This document shows positions 46,209 to 57,600 of a stretch of DNA of 64,000 bases, in pieces; within the stretch, counting starts at the first letter, position 1; each line of letters begins with the position of its first letter. The position numbers and the translations under genes are program-made. Location: positions 189,667,620 to 189,731,619 of the forward strand of contig CM047805.1 in NCBI GenBank assembly GCA_026214975.1, given 5' to 3'. The notes beneath the pieces were generated by a model, which was given only the letters and a program-made list of their open reading frames with translations, made no database searches and was not told the DNA's origin. The DNA comes from Gentiana macrophylla (lineage: Eukaryota > Streptophyta > Magnoliopsida > Gentianales > Gentianaceae).

Positions 46209-47057
46209 GTTATCTATATTCGGTAGAGTTCAGTTTCGGGTTTATGGTGGTGTAATCCCGGAATTAATAGATTGAATATTATTGTTCGGTCTGACGGATG
46301 ATATTATTTAATTTATTGTAGCTACTGAATATGGGTCCGTGGTCCCCGACGTGGCTCCTAACATAGCATATGTTTTCTCGTCGTTTCACCTCAATTATAA
46401 TTAAATAGTTGGATTGGACTATTTAATTGATATGTGAATTAATTGTTTAGTTTGACTAGATTATTTAATACATGGAAAAGAAATTTTTCGTGGACTCGGC
46501 TCAATATGTGTAAAATGCGTGTGGCCCTATTTATGTAGGGTTTGGGGCGCATTTTGTGACTATTAAGTAATTAGAAAGAAATTAGTTTTCTTGGATAATT
46601 ATTTGATATATGATTTAATTATTTATTTGTTAAATGATAAATCATGGAATATTGGATAATATATTTATTTATCCTAATTTGTTTGGGATATATATTATAT
46701 TTATCTTTTATTTAAATTAAGGATTAATTTAATAATTATCTCTTAATTATTAAATCCTTGGAGGACAATGATTACTCTCATATATAAACAGAGTTATCCC
46801 AAGCCTTTTTGACAACACAATTTTTGACATATTGAGAAGTATTAGGCTTAGAAATTTCGGCCTAAGTACTTGGGTTTGAGTTTTAGGAAAACTTCGGGTT
46901 TTCTAAGGTAGCATATCGAGGAGGTCCGGCGGCTTGAAACACCATCCACCTGGTGGTGCTTAGAGACACACGTTGGAAGACTGTGGCTTCTCATCTAGCT
47001 TGGATCTTGGATTGAAGATTGTTCTTGGAGTTTATTCACCATAAACTGGTAAGCAAT

Positions 47058-48408
47058 CTAACCCCCTCGTAGGTTAGATTTATTATTTATGTATTTTGAT
47101 TGTTTAGATCTAGATCTTGTACTTTCCGCTGCGTAATCGGGTAGATCTTTGATCCATCCGGCGATATTACATCCTACAAAAGGCACAGCATTCAGACCAA
47201 CAGACTGGTCACCGGGAAGATCTTCTTCCTCAAGCAAATTTATAACTTTGTCTGTGCTTGGCAGAATCTGATCAAAAGGTTCCACTAAGCTATGGTATTC
47301 TGGACAGCCGCACCAGAAGAGGCATCAATCTCCCCGACTAATTTCTGAGCAGAAGTCTCACCACCTTCAGGGGCGGACGATAAAGTCCTCTCAGAATCTT
47401 CCTGTATCTGCTCAACCTCCTCATCAACATCATGAAGCTGAGCAGCATCTATCATGGCAGAACTTATGAAGTCTAAGGTTAATGAGATCTTATTACTAGC
47501 AAGGTATTAAGCAAGGGTAGCATCAATCAAATCTTCTAGCTTATCTTTCATAGAATAGGTGTTCCATCGACCAAGTCTCACATTGGTATTATGACGCACA
47601 AAGAAAAAGTGTTCTTGCCACTTCTTCTTGGTTTTATCCTTACCAGTTATGGTATTGATTTGTCTTAACTTACCAGATCTACTATATAAGTGGAACCACC
47701 CTCCACTGCCAGGTGTTAATTTACACTAGTAAAAGTTTCTAAATAGCTTCACTGAGAAAGGGGTAGTGTTCAGATGGCACCAGATCATAATCAGAAACTT
47801 AACATTATTTGGTTGAATTTGCCCGCTACCCAAATTTATAATGTCGATAATGTCGCATCACCTCTAAATAGCCAGGGGCAGAGGAAACCTAAGGCCATTC
47901 CGCAATGATCAAGATATACCGCGTGCGTAAAACCTGCGGGGGATTATAAGCGTATTCGATGAGCTCTCGCGTGAGCCACCTCGAAGGATCGCTGGATATC
48001 TTATAAGTTTTCAATAAATGGACTAATTCGGTTCGCCATCATCTTGCTAGCAACACCGTGACAAGCCATTATTGCCTTTGTTTTGTCAAATCGTCTGATT
48101 TCTCTGCTAAGAGTATTGATAAAAGCAGAATGATTGTCTGGATATTTATGCACAATAGAGGTTGGGGTAAAGATTCCAGGAGGAAGAAGATGTGAATGAA
48201 GAAGACACAAAGGATTATCTCCAAATGTGGTGGTATCCCCTAAATTAATCAAAGAGGAAGGATTATCAGAGGCTATAACAGATTCCGGACAAAGAGTGGG
48301 AGTGGAGGAATCCACTTCTTCACCTTCTACCACAACTGCGTTCTCTTCTGACGATTGAAACAATCTTTCCACAGAATCACTAAAGGCAGTGTCGGTTCTA
48401 AGACTCAT
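47058..48408 (-). pseudogene. 5' part of the Tat-like element's antisense ORF (gypsy-type transposase-like)
   Basis: On the minus strand it starts at 48408 (MSLRTDTAFSDSVERLFQSS), acidic at first, then KYPDNHSAFINTLSREIRRF. It is closed by a frame break near 48001 and continues in shifted frames, for example KKKWQEHFFFVRHNT near 47600 and the acidic EVEQIQEDSERTLSSAPEGG near 47390. The W-x-FFFV pattern followed by a Trp recalls the plant 'putative gypsy type transposon' family (PF04195-like), proteins of unknown function often found in non-autonomous or Tat-type elements. It ends at the solo LTR, and the remainder is at 40220-40523. Homology is from memory. Confidence 0.45.
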
Positions 48409-48664
48409 GAAATAAATAAAGACTCAAAAGACATAGAAGAAATAACGTAGACACAAAGACTTACTTGTAATTGCAGATGAAGAATTCAAGAGTTGCAAAT
48501 AAGGGAGTTATTTGATAGGAAATGGAAGGGACGTGATGGTTCAGTCAACAATCATTATAAGAGGGTGCAAGTTGGCCTCGTTCCGCGTTATATTGATGAC
48601 GGGAGTTCAAACGTTGCAGACTATGGCAACTGTAAAGCAATCCACCCTAGTCTGTGGGGACTTA

Positions 48665-49168
48665 TGACTATACATGGGCCCATTTGGGCCGGATTATTTA
48701 TTCTTGGGCCGGGCCCATTTCACAATCAGGTAATAACAACGGGATTGGGGAGCAGGTCCCGCCAACCCTGGAGCGTAACTAGCGAGCGGGATTAATGTCT
48801 CTGGACAGAGCGGCCTCTGGACTAGCTGAGCAGAACGATCTCTCGGGCGAACGGTCGCAACCGCCGAAAAAGCAGAGCTCATAAGACATAACAGTATACA
48901 ACGTGGGTAGAGTCCCACGTCGATAGTGTCCAAGATAACCGGCGATAACTCCTCATTATGGTAGAGAGGTTATCATCACGATCCGAAAGTATAAAAGGAA
49001 AAGCACGAACTATGAGGGACTTGATTCCGATTCTACGCTGAATTGGATACGTGGCAAATTTCTCTCTCAAAGAGCTTCATCCCAAATTCATACAAAATTC
49101 TATCTGTTTTATATTATTTTCCTAACTTGAATCAATTAATTACCCGATTACAAATTTGAGCAACATCA
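48665..49168 (+). repeat. 3' LTR of the Tat-like element
   Basis: 504 bp, near copy of 39488-39993, TATA box 48990-48998. Confidence 0.8.
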
Positions 49169-49173
49169 ACCAC

Positions 49174-49499
49174 AAGCTTGATTTAAAAGAAAAACAAAAT
49201 CCATAAAAACTGGACTACAAAGGCACACTTTCAGATGATCATGTGTGCAATTTTTGGGTGTTTGTTTATCATATTTCTAAATTTATATCAATAATTTACA
49301 CGAAAGGGAAAGCTAGCGTGTGCAATATTGTGCATACATGAGTAGACAGTGAAGTATCAACTCACCCCACCAGAATTATATCATCAGCTTTATCTTATTA
49401 TTGGATTATGACGTAATATTAATTAAGAATCATGCATCACCACCCTTTTACGGCTAATGTCAATCCATGAATCTTGTATTTTAATCGATAATTAATAAA
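49174..49499. other. Intergenic gap, no feature seen
   Basis: AT-rich, no ORF, no repeat recognised. A LINE begins near its right edge. Confidence 0.5.
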
Positions 49500-49507
49500 C
49501 ATATAGA

Positions 49508-49768
49508 ATGATACAGAATGATATAGAGGAAATAGGGGCTGGTACTGTGGCACAAGATATGCCAGCTCAACGAATACGAGTCTCTACATTTAAACGTATG
49601 GCTAGGACGAAAGGGGAGGTTAAGGACGACGCCATGGTTGTTTTTGAGCATGCAGGGGATAAACGGAAAGCGGACTTGGACGTCGTTGGGGGGGTGGCCA
49701 TCAAGAAAGCTTCTTTTCATTCGCCATCGATGGAGTCTGCGGAGTCGCAGGCCCACCCGGCACAATGA
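49508..49768 (+). pseudogene. LINE ORF1 C-terminal remnant
   Basis: 86 codons ending AESQAHPAQ. The stop TGA (49766-49768) overlaps the ORF2 ATG (49765-49767) as ATGA, a layout that would suit coupled translation in a bicistronic LINE RNA. The N-terminus with any RNA-binding motif or CCHC knuckle is missing. Confidence 0.55.
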
Positions 49769-51090
49769 ATCTCTTATGTTGGAACTGCCGCGGGTAGGGC
49801 CACTCGCGGGCAGTTAATGCACTCAAGGCTCTTGTAAATATTTATTCGCCTAGTATTTTATTTTTGTCCGAAACAAAATTAAGTGAAAATCGTTTTGAGT
49901 ACGTTCGTTGTTTGCTTGGTTATTCTAGCGCGCTTGTGGTCGGTAGTGTAGGGGCAAGTGGTGGTCTCGCTCTTTTATGGAATGATGATACTGATGTACT
50001 GATATCTACATTTAATTCTGGTCATATTGATGCGATTATCCGTAGTACTTCGGCCCCATCATGGCGCTTTACGGGCTTTTATGGTAATCCGGTTGTGCAG
50101 GAGCGGGAGCATTCTTGGGCTTTGTTACGACGCTTGCATGAGCGGATGTCACTACCGTGGCTTGTTGCTGGGGATTTTAATGAGGTTTTATCACGTACAG
50201 AGCAAGATGGTCCGAATCCTCATCCTTTATCTCAGATTTATGCCTTTCAGAATGCTCTTTCTGACTGTGACCTTGCTGATGTGGGATTTGTTGGGGCCCC
50301 TTTTACTTGGTATAAGCGCGCTGATGGCTTATCGACTCGGGTTCGTTTAGACAGAGGGGTTGCCAATATCGGATGGAGGAATCTTTATCCGAACCATATG
50401 GTTTATCATTTATCTAGCTCTCGGTCGGACCATGTCCCTATCTTAATTTCTTCGGTTAATCCTTTCGATAGGGGCCAGGTTAGATGGACCCCGATACCGC
50501 GTTATGACCCCTTTTGGATCAGGGACCAGGACTTCAAGGACTACTTCCAAGCCTCGTGGCAGCATGGTAATGTCCAGGGCTCTTCCTCACCGGTTGATAA
50601 AGTGACACACGCCGAAGCGGAGCCGAGGAGGTGGAGCTCTCAACAACACGGGAGCTTGGGTAAGCGCATTGCGGAAAAAGAGGAAGCGTTACGGAAATTG
50701 CGAGAATCACCAGCTTATTCGGTTCAGCAGGAGCGCGTTATTATGCAACAGATTGACCAGTGGCAGTCTATGGAGGAGGAATACTGGAGACAGCGGGGTA
50801 GAGCGGAGTGGTTAACGTTAACGGATCGCAACACTGGTTATTTTCATCACAAAGCTTCGGCCCGTCGCAAGCGCAACACCATTTATTTGTTGCATGACTC
50901 TCAAGGCGTGGTTTGTGATGAACATGCAGACATGGAGCGTGTGGCCATGGATTATTTTCAGGCCATTTACTCATCAAATGAAACCGTCGTAGATTTGTCT
51001 GGGTTGCAATTTGCTGAACTAGACGTTGGGCAGCAACAACACTTAGAAGCGGATTTTACGCGAGAGGAGGTTTGTGCCGCTCAAATGTAG
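49765..51090 (+). pseudogene. LINE ORF2 endonuclease domain
   Basis: ATG 49765 begins MNLLCWNCRG, the standard plant LINE ORF2 opening. An in-frame TAG at 49795-49797 follows, after which the frame is open to 51090. Catalytic features of the exonuclease/endonuclease fold are present: the ETKL Glu (about 49870), GDFNE (50171-50185) and SDH (50425-50433). This domain nicks target DNA to prime reverse transcription. The linker to RT ends at the TAG 51088-51090. Apart from the single TAG the endonuclease looks intact. Confidence 0.8.
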
Positions 51091-52343
51091 CTTCCGGTAG
51101 AAGTCGCCAGGACTGATGGTATGCACGTGGTTTTCTTGCGTGTTACGGAGCATAGTTGGGGACGATGTACTTCAGGTTGTGTTGGATGTACTGAACCATG
51201 GCGCCGCTTTGGGGAAGATAAATGAAACTTATATCTCGTTGCTCCCGAAGGTAGCTACCCCTACACTTATGACAGAGTTTCGGCCGATTGCTTTGTGTAA
51301 TTCGATTTACAAACTTATTTCTCGTGTTTTAATTAATCGTCTCAAAGGGTGATCGTGATGTGATCTCGAGAGAATCAAAGTGCATTTGTGTCTGGTCGCC
51401 TTATTACCGATAATGCCATTATTGCTTTTGAGGCATTTCATTCATCGCAGTGCGAGAGAAACATGGGTGTGACAATCATGCAAAGATCGAAATCGGATAT
51501 GGCCAAGGCCTTTGACCGAGTGGAATGGCAATATATTTGGCGGATCATGGAGCGTATGCGGTTTCCTTTACCTTTATTGATGTGGTGCGGACGGTGCGTG
51601 ACGACGGTCTCTTATCGTGTGTTGATTAATGGAAAGCCTAGTGGCGTAATAGTGCCGACTAGAGGATTCGCAAGGCGATCCGTTGTCGCCTTTCCTTTTC
51701 ATCATTTGCGCTGAGGTTTTACAAAGATCGCTTAATGATTATGTGAACCGAGGAGCTTTGAGAGGTATAAGGTTTGGTAGGGTGGATGAGGTTGCTATTT
51801 CCCACTTGCTTTTGCGGACGATTGCATGGTATTCTTTGAACTTTTGGATGGGGCAAATGGAGACATTGGCGGAGCTGTTTATAGTATGGGTTCTTCGGGC
51901 CAAGCGATAAATTTTCATAAGTCTAGTCTCTATTTTTCGCATGGAGTTTCGTGGAGGAGCGAGAGGCGGTATCGGATTTGCTACAAATTCCTTTTGGGAC
52001 GGCTCAGCAAATATCTAGGGTGCCTTATATGATAGGAAGGAATAAGCGCCAGTGTTCTCTTTTTGCGGGGACAGACTGGAAAAAGGTGGTGGGTGGAAAG
52101 ATAAATTGCTCTCGCCACAGAGTAGGAGGTTTTATTAAATCATCTTTACAGGCCATTCCCACTTACATTATGCAATGTTTTAAGATTCCCACCACGCTAA
52201 TACGTGAGCTTGAGCAATCGATTAGAGGGTTCTTTTGGGGAGATACGGAGAATAAGCGGAAGATACATTGGAAAAATTGGGAGGCTTCTTTGCTTATCAA
52301 GAACTTGGGTGGCTTAGGTTTCGGGACTTGAGTGTTTCAATTT
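51091..52343 (+). pseudogene. LINE reverse transcriptase domain, frameshifted
   Basis: Pieces in three frames show FRPIALCNSIYKLISRVLIN (about 51278-51340), SGRLITDNAIIAFE (51391 on), DMAKAFDRVEWQYIW (about 51498-51542), PLSPFLFIICAEVLQ (about 51678-51725) and the catalytic FADD region (about 51806-51823), where one T is missing from a T-run and throws the frame. The family copies element RNA at the nicked target. Non-functional as given. Confidence 0.75.
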
Positions 52344-52597
52344 TTGATGAAATGTAAAAATATATTAAACACCAAACGAAAGTTTGGGAGCTACAAAGGA
52401 ACTGATCTAATAATTACAACATGTGCAAAACTAATCTATCAAAAAGAGCCAAGCCCAAACAAAAACAATACCAAGGTTGACTGCAAATCACACCTTTTGC
52501 CTCCATAGGTCTCCGGTGGAAACAAAAGACACTAATCGAACAAGGCACCGAGGGACAACGCCTTGGGGTAGACAACATATCGGTGTACTACAACATA
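52344..52597 (-). mobile_element. Short 5'-truncated LINE fragment inserted antisense in the LINE
   Basis: The flanking 7-bp duplication TCAATTT (52337-52343, 52598-52604) interrupts the phrase GLGFRDLSVFN|LALLAKQTWRI. On the minus strand the insert ends TTTACATTTCATCAAAAA, the typical 3' end of plant LINEs, with TTTAATATATTTTTAC just before. A 254-bp 3' LINE end is the best reading. Its 5' part is not clearly coding. Confidence 0.7.
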
Positions 52598-52604
52598 TCA
52601 ATTT

Positions 52605-53320
52605 GGCCCTATTAGCTAAACAAACGTGGCGCATCCTTATGAGTCCAGGTTCTTTGACAGCTCAAGTGTTGCATGCGAAGTATTTTGAGGATAGCACAAT
52701 CCTGGCGGCTGGTTTGGGGGCTAGGCCGTCTTATTTGTGGCGTAGTATTCTTGAGGGACGTGACCTTTTGTATAGTGGCTTGCGGTGGCGTGTAGGAGAT
52801 GGTGAGTCGGTGTATATTTTTCATGATGCTTGGGTAAATCGGAAGCCTTCGTTTCGTATACCTTTCGCAGGGCATGAGCTTCAGACAGATTCTCTTGTCT
52901 CAGATCTCTTTATACCAGGGACCAGGTTATGGGATGTGCAGAAAGTGCGGCTCGTATTCCGGCCATGGGAATCGGACGCAATCTTGGAAACCACTGTGGC
53001 CCCCGAGGGGCACTCAGACCGGCGGATATGGCATTACGATCGTAGGGGAGTGTATACTGTTCGGTCAGGTTACTTCTTGGCTTTATCGCTTTATCGGTCA
53101 CAGGTGAGAGCAGGCCCTTCGAGTTCGACAGGTCAGGACCGTTTATGGAAAAGTTGTTGGGGCCTTCGGTTCAATGCACGATTCAACATTTCTTGTAGCG
53201 GTGCCTTCATGATTGTCTTGCGATTGGCCAGGGTTTGGCACAGAGGAGTTTAAGGGATGGTCTATGCTTGGCATGCGGGGAAACTTTAGAAACCTTGCGG
53301 CACGTTCTCTTTGAGTGTGA
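52605..53320 (+). pseudogene. LINE ORF2 connection and zf-RVT zinc-finger region
   Basis: The frame from about 52600 to 53253 reads LALLAKQTWRILMSPGSLTA and later GDGESVYIFHDAWV (about 52798-52838). From 53260, in another frame, CLACGETLETLRHVLFECEL shows the zf-RVT CX2C...HX4C pattern. This region follows RT in plant L1 elements and is thought to aid RNA binding. Confidence 0.7.
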
Positions 53321-53418
53321 GTTGGCTTCCAGCGTCGCCGTTTAGGAGTATTTTACGAAGTCTTCACTCTGCATCATTTGCAGAGTTTTTTCAGCGGTTG
53401 ATAGCGGATTGGGGTGTT

Positions 53419-53622
53419 ACGGACGCGGCCAGGTTCGTGTGGCTTATGTGGGGAATTTGGAAAGCCCGTTGTTCGGCAGTATTTGATAATCAGGCGGTTT
53501 ATGTGTCTGCGGTGTGTGCGACGGACGCGGCCAGGTTCGTGTGGCTTATGTGGGGAATTTGGAAAGCCCGTTGTTCGGCAGTATTTGATAATCAGGCGGT
53601 TTATGTGTCTGCGGTGTGTGCG
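53419..53622 (+). repeat. Perfect 102-bp tandem duplication in LINE ORF2
   Basis: 53419-53520 and 53521-53622 are identical. The unit is 34 codons, so the frame is kept (FVWLMWGIWKARCSAVFDNQ repeats). No other segment of the LINE is duplicated. Confidence 0.95.
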
Positions 53623-53740
53623 TGGTCATTGGCTGCATCAGCTGAGTATACAGAAGCAATGGAAAGTTATCGGACACAGGGTTCGAGCTAACATTTACCG
53701 GATCGATGGTCGAAACCACAATTAGGTGTAATAAAGTGTA

Positions 53741-54175
53741 ATGTGGATGCGTCGGTCACACGAGATAAACGGGTATCGGGTTATCTTTCGGGACTCACAT
53801 GGATTGGTTTTGCATTCTTTTGCGTATCATTTTGATCCGGGCAGCCCTGTGGAATATATGGAGCTTCGAGCACTTTTTCTGGCTTTGGAGGAGGCGCAAC
53901 ACTTACGGTTTGGGCGGCTGGACGTTGAGAGTGATTGCTTAACGTGTATAGCAAGCCTTCGCCGACCAGGGGAAGATCTCACCGCTTATGGGTGTCTAGT
54001 TCAGGACTGTTTGACACTTTTGTCTAGTTTTCATCTGCTTTTTTTCTTTCATTAGGCGTATGGGAAATGTCCCAGCGCATCTTTTAGCTCGACATGGATT
54101 GTTGGTTTCTTCTCGGACAGTCTGGGGTTCTTCACACCCGGGTGACGTCTTGATCGCCTGCTTGGCGGATATTTA
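53741..54175 (+). pseudogene. LINE RNase H domain
   Basis: VIFRDSHGLVLHSFAYHFD, then EYMELRALFLALEEAQHLRF and ESDCLTCIASL, follows the plant reverse-transcriptase-like RNase H pattern (first Asp lost or shifted, Glu in YMELRAL, Asp in ESD). It runs to 54055, then in another frame RMGNVPAHLLARHGLL (about 54058-54105) with the usual AHxLAR end. Confidence 0.7.
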
Positions 54176-54190
54176 ATTTTTTTTTTTTGA

Positions 54191-54627
54191 AAGTAGATCC
54201 ATGTGTAGTGGTGGGTCACATTACCACACTGAGAATCGATATTTTTTTTATTATATTAAAATAATATTGTTTTGTTGTTAAAAAATATAGTTATAGGCTT
54301 CGATGACCTGGTGGAAAGCAAAATTTCTGAATAAAAAATATAGATTTGGATTTCAATGACACCACTAGAATAAATTGATAGATACGCTCATATATGAGTA
54401 TAATTCCTTATATGTTACTTGTAGCAACATGTAGTAACACGTGTAGTAACATGCGCGTTTTTGTCCTTCTCAATCACTATATTTTTTTCTTATCATTTTT
54501 TTATATCCTATTTTATCTGCCCCGCCACCCCCATTATCTCCTAATAACTAATACAAAGACAATGGGCACTTGCCCTTGTGCCGACACGTGGCGCTCTTTG
54601 ATTTTTTTTAATTTTTTAATTAGATCA
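54191..54627. other. AT-rich DNA, probable left part of the Helitron-like element
   Basis: No ORF. GACACGTGGCGCTCTTTGAT (54583-54602), followed by T/A runs, resembles the sub-5' sequence of many plant non-autonomous Helitrons. The element's 5' TC end was not located with confidence; a candidate is TCATATATGAGTATAATTCC near 54389. Confidence 0.35.
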
Positions 54628-57600
54628 CATTTTTTTTAATAGATCACATATATATATCCTACCTTATTTCCTGGACGTTATGTTTGTGTGTCCGAACGAC
54701 GTCCTCCGAACGAGGACGTCCCCGATATGTTGGTGTGTCCGAACGACGTTCTCCGAATTAGGTCCTCCGAACGAAGACGTCCTCCGTGTGTCCGAACGAT
54801 GTCTTCCAATCCGAATGAAGACGTCCTCCGTGTGCCCGAACGATGTCATCCGATCCGAAAGACGTCATCCGACTCAATATAAACCCGATGAGACGTCCTC
54901 CGTGTGCCCAAACGATGTCCACCGTGTGTCCGAACGATGTCCTCCGATCCGAAAGACGTCCTCCGACTCAATATAAGCCCGATGAATGGGAACCCCCCAT
55001 ATAAGCTTATTGAGCGATAACTCAACTTGCAGCACTAGACATAAATATTTATGAGGATTGGTACTTTTTTCATTTTTTTTATACTAGATCACACATATAT
55101 ATACTACCTTATTTCTTCTACGATATGTTTGTTTGTCCGAACGAGCCGTCCTCCGATATGTTGGTGTGTCCGAACGAGGACGTCGTAGGTGTGTCCGAAC
55201 GATGTCCTCCGACGTCCTCCGTGTGTCCGAACGATCATGATGTCCTCCGATCCGAACGAGGACTTCCTCCGTGTGTCCGAATGATCAATGTTCTCTGATG
55301 CGAACGAGGACGTCATCCGTGTGTCCGAACGTCCTCCGATCCGAAAGATGACGTCCTCCGTGTGTCCGAACGATCGATGTCCTCCGATGCGAATGAGGAC
55401 GTTCCCCCGTGTGTCCGAACGTCCTCCGATCCGAAAAAGGACGTCCTCCAATCCGAACCAGGACGTCCTCCGTGTGTCCGACGATGTTTTCCGATCCGAA
55501 CGAGCACGTCCTCCGTGTGTCCGAACGATGTCCTCCGATGCGAACGAGGACGTGCTCCGTGTGTCCGAAAGAGGCCGTCCTCCGATCCGAACGAAGGCAT
55601 CCTCCAATCTCCAAACGAGGACATCCTCCGTGTGTCCGAGCGATGTCCTCCGATCCGAACGAGGACGTCCTCCGTGTGTCCCAACGACGTCCTCCGATCC
55701 GAACGATGTCCGGTCTGAACGAGGACGTCCTCAGTGTGTCCGAACGATCCGTGTGTCCGAACGATGTCCTCCGATCCGAACTAGGACTTCCTCCGTGTGT
55801 CCGAATGATCAATGTCTTCTGATGCGAACGAGGACGTCATCCGTGTGTCCGAACGTCCTCCGATCCGAAAGATGACGTCTTCCGTGTGTCCGAACGATCG
55901 ATGTCCTCCGATGCGAATGAGGACGCTCCCCCGTGTGTCCGAACGTCCTCCGATCCGAAAAAGGACGTCATCTGATCCGAACCATGACGTCCTCCGTGTG
56001 TCCGACGATGTTTTCCAATCCGAACGAAGACGTCCTCCGATCCGAACGAGCACGTCCTCCGTGTGTCCGAACGATGTCCTCCGATCCAAACGAGGACGTC
56101 CTCCGCCTGCGATCCGAACGAGATCGTCCTCCGTGTGTCCGAACGATCGATGTTCTCCGATGCGAACGAGGACGTTCTCCGCCTGTCCGAAAGAGGCCGT
56201 CCTCCGATCCGAACGAAGGCATCCTCCGATCTCCAAACGAGGACGTCCTCCGTGTGTCCGAGCGATGTCCTCCGAACCGAACGATGTCCGGTCTGAACGA
56301 GGACGTCCTCAGTGTGTCCGAACGATCGATGTCCTCCGATGCGAACGAGGACGTCCTCCGTGTGTCCGAACGTCCTCCGATCCGAAAGATGACGTCATCC
56401 GTGTGTCCGAACGACGTCCTCCGAACCGAACGAGGCTGTCCTCCGATCCGAACGAGCACGTCCTCCGTGTGTCCGAACCATGTCCTCAGATCTGAACAAA
56501 GACGTCTTCCGTGTGTCCGAACGATACCGATGTCCTCCGATCCGAACGATGACGTCCTCCGTGTGTCCGAACGATGTCCTCCGATCCAAACGAGGACGAC
56601 CTCCGCCTGCGATCCGAACGAGGACGTCCTCCGTGGGTCCGAACGATCGATATCCTCCAATGCGAACGAGGACGTGCTCCGTGTGTCCGAAAGAGGCCGT
56701 CCTCCGATCCGAACGAAGGCATCCTCCGATCTCCGAACGAGGACGTCATCCGTGTGTCCGAACGTCCTCCGATCCGAAAGATGAGGACGTCCGAACCGAA
56801 CGAGGATGTCCTCCGATCCGAACGAGCACGTCCTCCGTGTGTCCGAACGATGTCCTCCGATCTGAACTTGCTCATCCTCCGTGTGTCCGAACCATGTCCT
56901 CAGATCTGAACAAGGACGTCTTCCGTGTGTCCGAACTATACCGATGTCCTGCGATCCGAACGAGGACGTCCACCGATCCAAACGAGGACGTCCTCCATGT
57001 GTCCAAACGAGGACGACCTCCGCCTGCGATCCGAACGAGGACGTCCTCCGTGGGTCCGAACGATTGATGTCCTCCGATACGAACGAGGACGTGCTCCGTG
57101 TGTCCGAAAGAGGCCGTCCACCGATCCGAACCAAGGCATCCTCCGATCCGAACGAGGACGTCCTCCGTGTGTCCGAACGATGTCCTCCGATCCGAACGAG
57201 GACGTCCTCCGTATGTCCGAAGGACGTCTTCCGTATGTCTGAACGTTGTCCTCCGATCCGAACAAGGACGTCCTCCGTGTGTCCGAACGTCTTCCGATCC
57301 GAACGAGGCCGTCCTCCGAGTGTCCGAACGATGTCCTCCGATCGACGTCCTCCATGTGTCCCAACGACGTCCTCCGATCCGAACGAGCCCGTCCTCCGGG
57401 TGTCCGAACGATGTCCTCTGATCCGAATGAGGACGTCTTCCGATCCGATCGACGTCCTCCGTGTGTCCCAACGACGTCCTCCGATCCGAACGAGGACGTC
57501 CTCCGTGTGTCCAACGATGTCCTCCGATCCGAACGACGTCCTCCGACTCAATATGAACCCGATGAATTGGAACCCCCCTATAGGCTTATTGTGCGATAAC

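Larger units (their letters stand above)
41354..46213 (+). mobile_element. Ty1-copia element nested in the solo LTR, unequal LTRs
   Basis: LTRs 41359-41500 (142 bp) and 45834-46208 (375 bp) share TGTGGAAATATATC...TCTCTTCA ends. The target duplication GTTAT is at 41354-41358 and 46209-46213. The primer site TGGTATCAGAGCCAGG (41501-41516) is an exact initiator-Met type. The purine tract TTTGAGGGGG precedes the 3' LTR. The 5' LTR lacks about 233 bp present in the 3' LTR. The polyprotein is degenerate. Confidence 0.9.
40534..47137 (+). mobile_element. Angela/SIRE-type solo LTR, split by a nested copia element
   Basis: 40534-41353 plus 46214 to about 47137 together form about 1.75 kb that begins TGTAGTGCCCGAAAGAC and ends near TTTCCGCTGCG. 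The TATA box TATATAAA is at 46781-46788. Size and end type match long copia LTRs. No primer site, coding region or second copy is present, so it is best read as a solo LTR left by LTR-LTR recombination. It separates the two halves of the antisense ORF. I could not find a clean target duplication, so the right boundary is approximate. Confidence 0.6.
39483..49173 (+). mobile_element. Tat-like LTR element with antisense ORF, outer host of the second nest
   Basis: LTRs of about 505 bp at 39488-39993 and 48665-49168 begin TGACTATACATGGGCCC and end at CAACATC(A/T). The target duplication ACCAC is at 39483-39487 and 49169-49173. TATAAAAGG boxes in the LTRs (39814, 48990) and the TGTGGGGACTTA tract before the right LTR support plus orientation. 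The interior has no RT or integrase. Its only coding is on the minus strand (about 40220-40523 and 47058-48408), interrupted by a solo LTR. Antisense extra ORFs are known in Tat-lineage elements such as Grande; assignment to that lineage is inference. Confidence 0.75.
49500..54190 (+). mobile_element. L1-type LINE, 5'-truncated, degenerate
   Basis: In order: the end of an ORF1, an ORF2 with apurinic endonuclease, reverse transcriptase, zf-RVT-type zinc finger and an RNase H domain, then a short 3' end with a T/A-rich tail near 54175-54190. The start near 49500 falls inside ORF1, so the copy is 5'-truncated, as usual for target-primed insertions. ORF2 is broken by several frameshifts, a 254-bp nested insertion and a 102-bp tandem duplication. 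I could not identify a confident target duplication. Confidence 0.85.

Noticed and set aside
40534..47137. Complete Angela-type element rather than a solo LTR
   Set aside because: Only one LTR length of sequence flanks the nested copia element, and no second LTR, primer site or pol of its own is visible.
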